A stretch of 64,000 nt of DNA from Lachnospiraceae bacterium UBA3632 (GTDB lineage Bacteria > Bacillota > Clostridia > Lachnospirales > Lachnospiraceae): NCBI GenBank assembly GCA_002373975.1, contig DFKZ01000114.1:1-64000 (forward strand), in the 5' to 3' direction. The position numbers were made by a program, and so were the translations under genes. Under the pieces are notes generated by a model. That model saw only the letters and a list, made by a program, of their open reading frames with translations, did not search any database and had not been told where the DNA came from. Below, piece by piece: positions 16,763-25,452 of the stretch. Position 1 is the stretch's first letter. The number at the start of each line of letters is the position of its first letter.

Positions 16763-18259
16763 ATGCAGAACAAGATAATTGAAGGCAGCACGCAGATAGC
16801 AGAAGGATTTAATCTTGACCGCATGATAAAGATCGCGTTGGATCTTTCGGCAGAGAAGGATTTTGACAACCTGATGCAGAAGATCCTTCTTGAGGCTATG
16901 GACATATGCCGCTGTGATGCGGGAACCGTGTATGTGCTTCAGGATAATTTCCTTCATTTCCACACGGTGTACACCAGGTCCCTGGGGATCCCGATGGCGG
17001 ATCAGAGCAGAAATGCCGATCTTCCGCCGGTACCTCTCGGAAGAAAGAATGTCTGCGCGTGCGCTGCGCTTGACAATAAAAAGATTAATATAGCCGATGT
17101 CTATGAATCCAAAGAATATGACTTCTCGGGAGCTCAGAAATATGATGCTATAACACATTACCGCACGGGATCGATGCTGGTCATCCCGATGGATGATGAA
17201 AAAGATGAGATCATAGGCGTGCTTCAGCTCATAAATGCACTTGATGAAAGTGGAAACATAATTCCTTTCGATCCGGCATACGAACAGGTGATATCGGCTC
17301 TTGCTTCCCTTGCCGCGGTCAGCCTTAACAACCATCAGCTTGCACAGGAAGTTAACGATATGCTGCATTCATTCGTGGAAGTTATGGTAGATGCCATCGA
17401 TGCAAGAAGCGCATACAATGCCAACCATACACGCAGCATGGTCAGATATGCAGACAGGTTTGTAGAATGGCTCAGAAAGAAAGAAGATAAAGATATAGAC
17501 TGGGAGTTTACCGATGATTCAAAAGATGCTTTTCTTATGAGCATCTGGCTTCATGATATCGGAAAGCTGATAGTTCCGCTTGAAGTGCTGGATAAGCCCG
17601 ACAGGCTGGGCAGCCTGAAAGGCGGAATAAAGAGCAGGGTCGAGATCGCATGCCTGAAGGAAAAGATAGCTTCCCTGGAAAAACCGGAGAGTGCGGAAGG
17701 ATGCAGTGCACGGATAGATGAGCTTAAGAAGGCTTGGGAGTCTATCGAAAGCGCCAATTCGGCGGGATTTTTGCCTGATGAAAGGATAGAGCAGCTAAAG
17801 GAATATGCAAAGCTGACCTGCAAGACAGCGGATGATGAGGAAATACCGCTGCTTGACGAAAAGGAACTTGAAGCCATAACCGTCAGGAAGGGAACGCTCA
17901 CGGACAGTGAGAGGCTGCAGGTGCAGAGCCATGTGGTATATACCGCTAGGATGCTCGAAAAGATGAACTTTAAGGGTATTTATAAAGATGTTCCGTTCTG
18001 GTCGGGGTCACACCACGAATTCCTGAATGGAAAAGGATATCCGAACCACATCGGAGCAGACAAACTTCCAAATGAATCAAGGCTTCTTACGATAATAGAT
18101 GTTTATGATGCGCTTACGGCGGAGGACAGACCGTATAAGCCTCCGATGCCGCCGGAAAAGGCATTTGGAATACTTGAAAGCATGCGGGATGACGGACAGA
18201 TAGACGGTCATCTGCTTGAACTCTTCCGCGAAAGCGGTGCATGGAAAAAGGAGAGTTGA
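16763..18259 (+). CDS. GAF-HD-GYP phosphodiesterase with interrupted catalytic domain
   Basis: 498-residue soluble protein. An N-terminal GAF sensor domain (about 15-195) is followed by an HD-GYP domain. HDIGK is at His264-Asp265 and HHEFLNGKGYP at His417-Pro427, so metal ligands and the GYP signature are present; this class hydrolyses c-di-GMP. About 90 residues (284-374), partly coiled-coil, separate LDKPDRLG from KGTLTDSERL, which are nearly adjacent in canonical HD-GYP domains. An in-frame TTG at 16745 overlaps the previous stop, but AGGGGAG is spaced for the ATG at 16763. The activity is inferred from motifs. Confidence 0.85.
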   Translation: MQNKIIEGSTQIAEGFNLDRMIKIALDLSAEKDFDNLMQKILLEAMDICRCDAGTVYVLQDNFLHFHTVYTRSLGIPMADQSRNADLPPVPLGRKNVCACAALDNKKINIADVYESKEYDFSGAQKYDAITHYRTGSMLVIPMDDEKDEIIGVLQLINALDESGNIIPFDPAYEQVISALASLAAVSLNNHQLAQEVNDMLHSFVEVMVDAIDARSAYNANHTRSMVRYADRFVEWLRKKEDKDIDWEFTDDSKDAFLMSIWLHDIGKLIVPLEVLDKPDRLGSLKGGIKSRVEIACLKEKIASLEKPESAEGCSARIDELKKAWESIESANSAGFLPDERIEQLKEYAKLTCKTADDEEIPLLDEKELEAITVRKGTLTDSERLQVQSHVVYTARMLEKMNFKGIYKDVPFWSGSHHEFLNGKGYPNHIGADKLPNESRLLTIIDVYDALTAEDRPYKPPMPPEKAFGILESMRDDGQIDGHLLELFRESGAWKKES

Positions 18260-18264
18260 CAGAA

Positions 18265-20151
18265 ATGAGTGAGAGTACCGAGAGCAAAAAGAAGATCGGG
18301 AAAAAGGAAATCATCATAATAGCGATCGTAGCTCTTTTGCTGATCGCCGGCTTGATCATTTTTTTCCTTTTCAGAGGAAAAATCAGAGCCACCACCATGA
18401 GACTCCTTCGGCTTGAAGGAACGGTATCCATGGAGGAAAACGGCAGGGAGAAGGCTGTAAAGGAGAATCTGAGGTTAAAGAGCGGAAATGCGCTGAATAC
18501 CGAGATAGAGAGCCTTGTATCCATCGGCCTTGACGATGCCAAGGTCGTTACGATGAATGAGACCAGCCGCGCCGAGTTTACACAGAAAGGCAAATACCTC
18601 GATCTCAACCTCACTAAGGGTAGTCTTTTCTTTGAAGTGGACAAGCCACTCGAAGATGATGAAACCTTTGAGATCCGCACGTCCACCATGGTCGTCGGAA
18701 TAAGAGGAACCTCCGGATATGTGAGTGTGGAAGGGGGAATAGAAGAGCTTATCATCACGGACGGACATGTTCACGTGATAGGAACCAACCCTGTGACTAA
18801 GGAAGTGAAAGAGGCGGATGTATACGCCGGCCAGCGCCTGAGGGTATATCTGTACAATGACCGCAAGGTCGACAGTATCATGTTTGAACTGGAAGATATC
18901 ACAGAGCGTCAGCTTCCCGAATTTGTGCTAAGGATGCTTCGCGAGAACCCCACACTTTTGGATAAGGTCATAAAAGCTACCGGATGGGATAAGCCGTGGA
19001 TACTCGGCCTTACCGATGATGAGCAGGGCGAAGGATCGGATGCGGAAAGCTCGGATAATACCGAAGCTGCAAATGCAGAAGGAAATTCCGAAGGTAACGG
19101 CGATCAGGGAGAAGGCTCCGGGCAGCAGGACGAGAACAATACCACAGAAACTGAGGAAATCAAGCCCGAGGATAATACAGACGACAATACGGACAATAAT
19201 ACCGACAACGCCCAACAGCCTGAACAGACCGAGCTTCAGAAGGAGATGGAGGCTGCAAAGGCTGAAATAGCCCAGACCAATCAGGACGGAACCATCACCC
19301 TGAATGACGGAACCGTGTTTGAGCCCGGATACTATGCGGCTAAATATCCCGATGTAGTGGGAACCTACGGAACCGATCCGACTGCTCTTCTGGCACACTA
19401 TGTGACATACGGAAAAGCAGAGGGAAGACTTGCAAGCCAGGCCGAGGAAAATGCAAGGGCAGCCGCATGGAATCAGCAGAATAACGATAATAATAATAAC
19501 ACAACCACAAATACGACTCCGGCAAATACCACACCAGCAAGCACAACAAATGTAGTTCAGGCAAACGGAAGCATCACGCTGGCAGATGGATCGACCGGAA
19601 CATATGATGCTGCGACCGGTCAACTTACGATCAACAGTGCGGGAAGCGGAACTACAGCCACGCTCCCGGCAACGATTACCGATCAGAATGGAAATACAGT
19701 AAACGTTTCGCTTAATAACGTTAATGTAGCAGCCGGAATAACATCGGTTAATGCTTCAGCGATAGCACCCGGAGCTGCAGATATGATCGCATTCCTTGGT
19801 AAGCAGTCTTCTGCTATGAGCGTCAATAATGCGACAACCACCATTACCAGTACCACATCCGGTGTCGCTACAGGATATAATTATAATGCTACAGTGCAGA
19901 CGGGAGCGGTAGCAGGATTAACGTCTCTTCAAAGTATAATTACTAATCAAGTGCTTAATCATCAAGTTGATTCTGTTAGTTTTGGAGGAAACAGTTATAC
20001 ATACGTTGGAACTGCCCCTGGAGGACATTACGAAGTTGGTGCTATAACGTTTTTTGATGCAGTTTACGATAATGCTACGCAAACACTAAACCTCTTAAAC
20101 CAGACGAATAATGTTATCAATACTGTAGATGTTAACGGAACTATTAGTTAA
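18265..20151 (+). CDS. FecR-domain membrane protein with low-complexity linker
   Basis: 628 residues. One membrane segment (about 13-35) leaves a short Lys-rich cytoplasmic tail. A FecR-like domain (about 45-200) contains ILTKGS-type and VVGIRGTSGYVSV sequence, the most conserved FecR block. An acidic Asn/Glu/Asp linker (about 255-345) follows, then a segment YYAAKYPDVVGTYGTDP of the kind repeated in surface proteins (about 356-389), and a Thr/Asn-rich beta-type tail. The ATG at 18265 has GGAGAG upstream; an ATG at 18241 overlaps the HD-GYP gene and is less likely. The last 230 bases are clearly more AT-rich than the rest. FecR domains pair with CHASE2 cyclases elsewhere, so it may regulate or sense for the cyclase 15 bases downstream. 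Confidence 0.8.
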   Translation: MSESTESKKKIGKKEIIIIAIVALLLIAGLIIFFLFRGKIRATTMRLLRLEGTVSMEENGREKAVKENLRLKSGNALNTEIESLVSIGLDDAKVVTMNETSRAEFTQKGKYLDLNLTKGSLFFEVDKPLEDDETFEIRTSTMVVGIRGTSGYVSVEGGIEELIITDGHVHVIGTNPVTKEVKEADVYAGQRLRVYLYNDRKVDSIMFELEDITERQLPEFVLRMLRENPTLLDKVIKATGWDKPWILGLTDDEQGEGSDAESSDNTEAANAEGNSEGNGDQGEGSGQQDENNTTETEEIKPEDNTDDNTDNNTDNAQQPEQTELQKEMEAAKAEIAQTNQDGTITLNDGTVFEPGYYAAKYPDVVGTYGTDPTALLAHYVTYGKAEGRLASQAEENARAAAWNQQNNDNNNNTTTNTTPANTTPASTTNVVQANGSITLADGSTGTYDAATGQLTINSAGSGTTATLPATITDQNGNTVNVSLNNVNVAAGITSVNASAIAPGAADMIAFLGKQSSAMSVNNATTTITSTTSGVATGYNYNATVQTGAVAGLTSLQSIITNQVLNHQVDSVSFGGNSYTYVGTAPGGHYEVGAITFFDAVYDNATQTLNLLNQTNNVINTVDVNGTIS

Positions 20152-20166
20152 AACTCAGAGATTAAC

Positions 20167-21996
20167 ATGAACCTCTTTAAAAACAAAACTCTCAATCAAA
20201 TATTCATTTCCCTCCTCGCATCTGCGGCGGTGACACTTCTCATCGCCGCGGCAGGAGTGCTGTCCAGGCTTGACCTGTGGATGCAGGATGCCTGGTTTCA
20301 GTCGCCAAGGGCGCTTGACGGTCAGATAATAGTTATCGGGATCGACGATCAGGCTTTGGAGGAGATAGGCCCTTACGGGAGCTGGGACAGGAATGTCATG
20401 GCTTCCGCTCTCGAGAAGCTCGCCGAGGATCCGGTCAATAAGCCTGCAGTGGTTGCTATTGATACCCTGTATACGGGCGAATCCGACCCAGAGGCGGACG
20501 CAAGGCTGGCAGAAGCGGCCGGTAAGCTGGGGAATGTGGTTGTTGCATCACTTGCCAACATAGGGTCAAAGGTGGTTACAGAGAACGGCCACACCTATTT
20601 TGACCATAATGCGGTTCTGGCATTTGATGAGCCTTACGACGCGCTCAAGAAAGCAACCGTTCAGGGTCACATCAATTCCATGTATGATGCGGACGGTATA
20701 TTAAGGCATGCCATGCTTTTCGTTAAGCCTGACAAGGAAACTACCGTTTACTCAATGGCATACGAAACAGCAAGGCTGTACTGCGAAGCAAGCGGCAGTT
20801 CATTCGAAGCTCCCAAGACGGGGTCACGGGGATTTTTCTATGTATCCTATTCGGCACTTCCGGGTGGATACTATGATGGTTATTCATTTGCGGACCTTGT
20901 CAGCGGAAAGATGGATCCCGAGGACTATGCGGGCAAGATAGTTTTTATCGGGCCTTATGCGGTAGGCTTGCAGGATGCATATTTTACCCCTATAGAACGC
21001 GCTGCGCAGATGTACGGTGTGGAATATCAGGCAAATGTGGTTGAAGCGCTTCTTGCGGGTGACTACAAGAAAGAAGTGGGGAATCTCCCTCAGGCTATTA
21101 TCCTGTTTGTTGTCTGCTTTATTGCCTTCTTTATTTTTCAAAAGCTGGATATCAAAAAGTCGGCACCGGTTGCCGCTTTACTGATCGCGGCATGGATCGG
21201 AATATCGTTCCTTTTCTACAATGTGAAGATAGGCTCCGAAGGCCATGTACTTCACCCCTTATGGATCCCGGCCGGAGTGCTTATCCTTTACATAGCATCG
21301 ATCGTTATCCACTATGTTAAGTCGGCTCTTGAAAAGCAGCGCGTCACCAGAACATTCGAAAGGTACGTTGCTCCCGAGATCGTAAGGGAGATACTTAAAG
21401 AGGGAACGGAAAGCCTTTCACTTGGGGGAAAGACCTGCGATATAGCGGTGCTTTTTGTCGATGTGCGCGGATTTACCACGATGTCTGAGAGGCTCGATCC
21501 CGAGAAGGTTGTGTTCATATTGAACAAATACCTGACTATGGCAAGCGACTGCGTTGAGCAGAACAAAGGAACTCTCGATAAATTCGTGGGTGATGCCATG
21601 ATGGCATTCTGGGGCGCTCCGCTCCCGCAGGAAGATGCTGTTTACAACGCTGTAAAGACAGCTATGGGAATAGTGGAAGGCGCAAAGAGAGTGTCCGATG
21701 AGCTCAAGGCCGAGATCGGTGAGGAGCTCCGCGTCGGTGTGGGAGTAAACTTCGGACCTGCCGTTGTAGGAAATATGGGCGCCGAGAAGCATATGGACTA
21801 CACCGCGATCGGTGATACTGTCAACACGGCAGCCAGACTCGAAGCAAACGCACCCGGCGGAAAGGTTTACATAAGTAGAGCCGTAGCCGATGCACTGGGT
21901 GACAGAATAACCTATAAATCACTGGGAGCCACCATCAAGCTTAAAGGTAAGGCGGAAGGGTTTGAAGTGCTGGAGCTTAATTCCATAAAACAGTGA
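20167..21996 (+). CDS. CHASE2-domain class III adenylate cyclase
   Basis: 609-residue membrane enzyme predicted to make cAMP from ATP. An N-terminal membrane segment is followed by an extracellular CHASE2 sensor (about 35-300), three closely spaced membrane helices (about 310-385) and a cytoplasmic cyclase domain (about 425-600). Metal-binding Asp432 (FVDVRGFT) and Asp476 (KFVGDAMM), purine-selecting Lys472 and Thr546, and transition-state Asn553 and Arg557 (VNTAARLE) are all present. The Lys/Thr pair fits class IIIb adenylate, not guanylate, cyclases. It is the last gene of the operon, before a strong terminator. Confidence 0.92.
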   Translation: MNLFKNKTLNQIFISLLASAAVTLLIAAAGVLSRLDLWMQDAWFQSPRALDGQIIVIGIDDQALEEIGPYGSWDRNVMASALEKLAEDPVNKPAVVAIDTLYTGESDPEADARLAEAAGKLGNVVVASLANIGSKVVTENGHTYFDHNAVLAFDEPYDALKKATVQGHINSMYDADGILRHAMLFVKPDKETTVYSMAYETARLYCEASGSSFEAPKTGSRGFFYVSYSALPGGYYDGYSFADLVSGKMDPEDYAGKIVFIGPYAVGLQDAYFTPIERAAQMYGVEYQANVVEALLAGDYKKEVGNLPQAIILFVVCFIAFFIFQKLDIKKSAPVAALLIAAWIGISFLFYNVKIGSEGHVLHPLWIPAGVLILYIASIVIHYVKSALEKQRVTRTFERYVAPEIVREILKEGTESLSLGGKTCDIAVLFVDVRGFTTMSERLDPEKVVFILNKYLTMASDCVEQNKGTLDKFVGDAMMAFWGAPLPQEDAVYNAVKTAMGIVEGAKRVSDELKAEIGEELRVGVGVNFGPAVVGNMGAEKHMDYTAIGDTVNTAARLEANAPGGKVYISRAVADALGDRITYKSLGATIKLKGKAEGFEVLELNSIKQ

Positions 21997-22026
21997 TTGT
22001 AAAAATGGATTGATATGTCATTTTAT

Positions 22027-22056
22027 AACCGCGGGAGTAGAATCTCCCGCGGTTTT
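22027..22056 (+). terminator. Rho-independent terminator of the signalling operon
   Basis: AACCGCGGGAG and CTCCCGCGGTT form an 11-bp perfect stem with a 6-base loop, followed by a short T-run. Confidence 0.9.
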
Positions 22057-22075
22057 CTGTGAAAAGCTCTTTATA

Positions 22076-22104
22076 TTGACTTTTTCCAAGAAAAACTGTA
22101 TCCT
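22076..22104 (+). promoter_or_regulatory. promoter of the acyl-CoA synthetase gene
   Basis: TTGACT (22076-22081), 17-base spacer, TATCCT (22099-22104), about 50 bases before the ATG. Confidence 0.55.
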
Positions 22105-22152
22105 TTAGTTTAGTGCTTTAAAGCGATGATATAAAGAGGAGGAAACAGGTAA

Positions 22153-23787
22153 ATGCCCATTACGGATCTACTTGAAAGAAACAGTAAATTATACGGGGAT
22201 GAAGTGGCCCTTGTGGAGATCAATCCCGAGATCACGGAAGAGCAACGTGTGACATGGAAAGAATACGAGCTCATCCAGCCCACATCTCCTTCATATTACA
22301 GACGTCAGATCACATGGTCGGTCTTTGACGAAAAAGCCAACCGTGTTGCAAATATGCTTATAGATATGGGAATCAAGAAGAATCAGAAGTGTGCGATCCT
22401 ACTTATGAACTGCCTGGAGTGGCTGCCTATCTATTTCGGAATCCTCAAAGCCGGCGCAGTTGCGGTTCCTCTAAACTTCCGCTTTGATGCAAATGAGATA
22501 GATTACTGCCTTAAGGCATCCGATTCGGACGTTCTTTTCTATGGTCCTGAATTTATCGGACGTATCGAGGATATCGCTTCCAAGATCAAGAAGAGCATGC
22601 TCCTTTATTTTGTTGGCGATCAGTGCCCTTCTTATGCGGAGGATTATTTCCGTCAGGTATCAAATGCTTCATCGACCGCACCCAGGGTGCTTGTTGAGGA
22701 CACCGATAATGCTGCGATCTATTTTTCATCAGGAACAACAGGATTTCCCAAGGCTATCCTTCATATCCACACCGCACTTATGCAGTCGGCAAAAATGGAG
22801 GCTATGCACCATGAGACGACTCATGACGACAACTTCCTCTGCATCCCTCCCCTTTACCATACGGGCGCCAAGATGCACTGGTTCGGATCACTCTTTTCGG
22901 GAAGCCGTGCGGTGCTCTTAAAAGGGCATTCTCCCGAGGCTATATTTAAGGCTGTTTCTGAGGAGCACTGCACCATAGTATGGCTGCTGGTTCCCTGGGC
23001 ACAGGATATCCTTGCCGCACTTGATGCGGGAAAGCTCAAGATAGAAGACTATAAGCTGAGCCAGTGGAGGCTCATGCACATCGGTGCACAGCCCATTCCG
23101 CCCAGTCTTATCAAGAGATGGCTGCAGTACTTCCCTCATCACAAGTATGATACCAACTACGGTCTGTCGGAGTCCACAGGCCCCGGCTGTGTCCACCTTG
23201 GAATGGAGAATGTTAACAAGGTCGGAGCTATCGGAAAAGCAGGCTTTGGATGGAAGACAAAGATCGTAGACGAAGAGGGCAATAAGGTTCCTCAGGGTGA
23301 GATCGGTGAACTTTGCGTAAAGGGACCCGGAGTGATGGTAGAGTATTACAAGAACCCTGAGGCAACGAATGAGATATTAAAGGACGGCTGGCTCTTTACC
23401 GGAGATATGGCACGCGAAGATGAGGACGGCTTCATCTTCCTTGTGGACAGAAAGAAAGATGTTATCATATCCGGTGGGGAGAACCTCTATCCCGTTCAGA
23501 TCGAGAATTTCCTTGTGAAGAACCCCAAGGTGCACGATGCAGCCGTTATCGGACTTCCCGATGACAGACTCGGCGAGATCGCAGCGGCGATCATTCAGGT
23601 CCGCGAAGGCCAGACCCTCACCGAGGAAGAAATGGAAGAGTTCTGTGTGGATCTTCCCAGATACAAGAGACCCAAGAAGTACATCTTTGCGGAAGTGCTC
23701 AGAAATCCTACCGGAAAGATCGACAAGCCCAGGCTCCGCGAAAAGTACTGCGGAGGCAAGCTCGTCGAGAGACAGAATCAGAGCTGA
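22153..23787 (+). CDS. AMP-dependent acyl-CoA synthetase/ligase
   Basis: 544-residue adenylate-forming enzyme that activates a carboxylic acid with ATP and joins it to CoA. Core motifs are complete: P-loop YFSSGTTGFPKA near residue 197, YGLSESTGPG near residue 336, GWLFTGD near residue 413, and the hinge/catalytic end DRKKDVIISGGENLYP plus PTGKIDK with the final catalytic Lys. The chain-length or aromatic specificity cannot be read. The ribosome-binding site is GAGGAGG. It is monocistronic, flanked by terminators. Alternative roles are o-succinylbenzoate or long-chain acyl ligases. Confidence 0.85.
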   Translation: MPITDLLERNSKLYGDEVALVEINPEITEEQRVTWKEYELIQPTSPSYYRRQITWSVFDEKANRVANMLIDMGIKKNQKCAILLMNCLEWLPIYFGILKAGAVAVPLNFRFDANEIDYCLKASDSDVLFYGPEFIGRIEDIASKIKKSMLLYFVGDQCPSYAEDYFRQVSNASSTAPRVLVEDTDNAAIYFSSGTTGFPKAILHIHTALMQSAKMEAMHHETTHDDNFLCIPPLYHTGAKMHWFGSLFSGSRAVLLKGHSPEAIFKAVSEEHCTIVWLLVPWAQDILAALDAGKLKIEDYKLSQWRLMHIGAQPIPPSLIKRWLQYFPHHKYDTNYGLSESTGPGCVHLGMENVNKVGAIGKAGFGWKTKIVDEEGNKVPQGEIGELCVKGPGVMVEYYKNPEATNEILKDGWLFTGDMAREDEDGFIFLVDRKKDVIISGGENLYPVQIENFLVKNPKVHDAAVIGLPDDRLGEIAAAIIQVREGQTLTEEEMEEFCVDLPRYKRPKKYIFAEVLRNPTGKIDKPRLREKYCGGKLVERQNQS

Positions 23788-23808
23788 TATTCTATGATTT
23801 TAGTTTTT

Positions 23809-23836
23809 AAAAGCGCAGTTTCGGCTGCGCTTTTTA
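23809..23836 (+). terminator. Rho-independent terminator
   Basis: AAAAGCGCAG and CTGCGCTTTT form a 10-bp stem with a TTTCGG loop, followed by T residues. Confidence 0.88.
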
Positions 23837-23873
23837 GTGGACAAAACAAGCTTTTCTCTTATCTCTTATAAGA

Positions 23874-24026
23874 TTTGTGTACGATCTACACAAAGACAAA
23901 AAGAGAGCCGCCACTGACTGCAACAGTGACGGCAGTGCTACGAAGTAGCATAAAAATCACTCTTTGAGGTCAGCCGCTCTCACGGTTTTCCTTTGCCTAA
24001 AGAATAGCATATAGGTGCTATTTTTT
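23874..24026 (+). ncRNA. highly structured intergenic element, candidate small RNA or dispersed repeat
   Basis: The 297-base gap between convergent genes holds nested inverted repeats. TTTGTGTA-cgatc-TACACAAA (23874-23894) comes first. A closing stem GAGAGC/GCTCTC (23903-23908 with 23976-23981) encloses CACTG/CAGTG (23912-23928, extendable with GCCG/CGGC; that extension shares bases 23907-23908 with the closing stem) and TGCTAC-gaa-GTAGCA (23936-23950). It ends with AATAGCA-tatagg-TGCTATT plus a T-run (24003-24026), a Rho-independent terminator for the + strand. No conserved known riboswitch core is recognised. From memory only, similar sequence recurs in other gut Clostridia, which would make it a dispersed element; no clear promoter is seen. 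Confidence 0.55.
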
Positions 24027-24084
24027 CAAGCAGAAATGATCAAGTGATTGAATCTCAGGACTAATCAAAACGGCTAGACAGAGC

Positions 24085-24864
24085 TTACACCTTCACGATC
24101 TGCAGATCTCCGAAGGATACGGATCCGGTGATGATGCAAGTTACTCCGTCTTCCACGCCGGGAATTGAGGATGCTCTGTCATCGCAGTCGCCCATTGAAA
24201 CGGCTACCTTATTGATCACCTTCCAGTCTCTGGGGATGTAAATGTTTATTTCGCCGAAGGCAACCTTTGCATTGATCTCAACCTGCTTTTCGGGCACTTC
24301 CGCCTTGTCAAGGTAAGCCGAGAGCTCGCCGAAATTGCAGTCAAGGTTTACGGATTTGAGGTTCTTTGAGTTGATGTATTTTGAGCCTGATCCGAATCTT
24401 ATCGAATGATAGACATATTCACTGTCATCGGATGAGGAATTAACATATTCTCCCGATGAATGATGACGGCGGTTATCATCCTTATGAAATTCCACATTGA
24501 TATTATCGTTTATAGCCTTTTTAAAATGCCTTTTGATCCAGTGGGACGGAAAAAGCTTTTCAAAGGCGATGGTAAGAAGAAGCGCTGCTATGAGCACGAT
24601 CCAGGGTGTGATGGCCGTTATGCCCAGCGCGTCATCAAATATGATGCAGAGGATCGCCAGCGGGAAGAAAATGCCTCCGAAGGCCAGATCCAATATGCTG
24701 TGGAAAATGATCACTACCATGATGATCGCGATTATCATCTCCCAGATCTTTACTCCCTCAAAGATATCGGGGAGTGCGAATACATCGAGCCGCCACAGAA
24801 CAAGGCATGTGGCAAGTATGATAAGTAGTATGCCCGAAAGGATGTTTTTTACTCTGTTTCTCAT
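24085..24864 (-). CDS. LiaF-like membrane protein (cell-envelope response family)
   Basis: 259 residues. Four hydrophobic segments in the first 105 residues (about 7-26, 42-57, 62-77, 84-105) are followed by a His/Ser-rich linker and a C-terminal beta domain with NFGELSAYLDKAE, KVAFGEINIYIPRDW and VSFGDLQIVKV repeats, typical of the LiaF/DUF2154 C-terminal fold. LiaF-type proteins restrain cell-envelope stress signalling. AGGAGAT precedes the ATG. Its partner LytTR regulator ends 36 bases upstream, so the two form an operon. Confidence 0.75.
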   Translation of the reverse strand: MRNRVKNILSGILLIILATCLVLWRLDVFALPDIFEGVKIWEMIIAIIMVVIIFHSILDLAFGGIFFPLAILCIIFDDALGITAITPWIVLIAALLLTIAFEKLFPSHWIKRHFKKAINDNINVEFHKDDNRRHHSSGEYVNSSSDDSEYVYHSIRFGSGSKYINSKNLKSVNLDCNFGELSAYLDKAEVPEKQVEINAKVAFGEINIYIPRDWKVINKVAVSMGDCDDRASSIPGVEDGVTCIITGSVSFGDLQIVKV

Positions 24865-24900
24865 TTTTTATCTCCTCATTTTATATGATTCCAAATGTTT

Positions 24901-25359
24901 CTATTGCGGTCTTAAACCGTCTTTAAGTGCTTTGTAATAGTTCCTTGAACAGTAAACGATCTTGTGGGTTCCCGAAAACTCGATCTTGCTTGCACCCGTC
25001 AGGTTCTTGGTGATGGAATAAACCTTGTGAGTATTAAGGATCGTGGATTTCGAGATCCTCATAAAGTATGCGGGCAGGAGCTCTTCCAGTTCGTAAAGCT
25101 TGTATCCTACTTCGAATTCGTCATTGGCGGTATGGGCCCAGATATGACCGCCGTCCGTCTCGAAGAAAAGTACATTGTTTACCGGGAAGAAGAATTCCGC
25201 ATCATCTTTAAAGAAACTGATCTGCCCGCGCATGCTCCCCGCCTCGGTGATAAGCTTTTGGATCCCGAGAACGGAGCTGTCGACTTCTGCGCATCTGATC
25301 GTGACTTCACAGTCTTTAATGTCCGGATCGATCTCAATTTTTACCTTTAAGCTGTTCAT
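24901..25359 (-). CDS. LytTR-domain DNA-binding regulator
   Basis: 152-residue transcription regulator made of an N-terminal segment of about 50 residues and a C-terminal LytTR domain (about 55-150), with FFPVNNVLFFETDGGHIWAH and FMRISKSTILNTHKV as its signature. No receiver domain is present, so it is not a normal response regulator. Such stand-alone LytTR proteins are often paired with small membrane proteins that inhibit them, as with the LiaF-like gene here. An upstream ATG at 25377 is in frame. Neither start has a good Shine-Dalgarno site; MNSLKVKIEID fits the family better. Confidence 0.8.
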   Translation of the reverse strand: MNSLKVKIEIDPDIKDCEVTIRCAEVDSSVLGIQKLITEAGSMRGQISFFKDDAEFFFPVNNVLFFETDGGHIWAHTANDEFEVGYKLYELEELLPAYFMRISKSTILNTHKVYSITKNLTGASKIEFSGTHKIVYCSRNYYKALKDGLRPQ

Positions 25360-25452
25360 GAGTATATATAACCACATTCCCCGGGATAAATAAATACCTT
25401 TTAGCCAAGAGGTAAAAAATCGGTGGTAAGAAGTGGATTATCAGGGGGTGAA

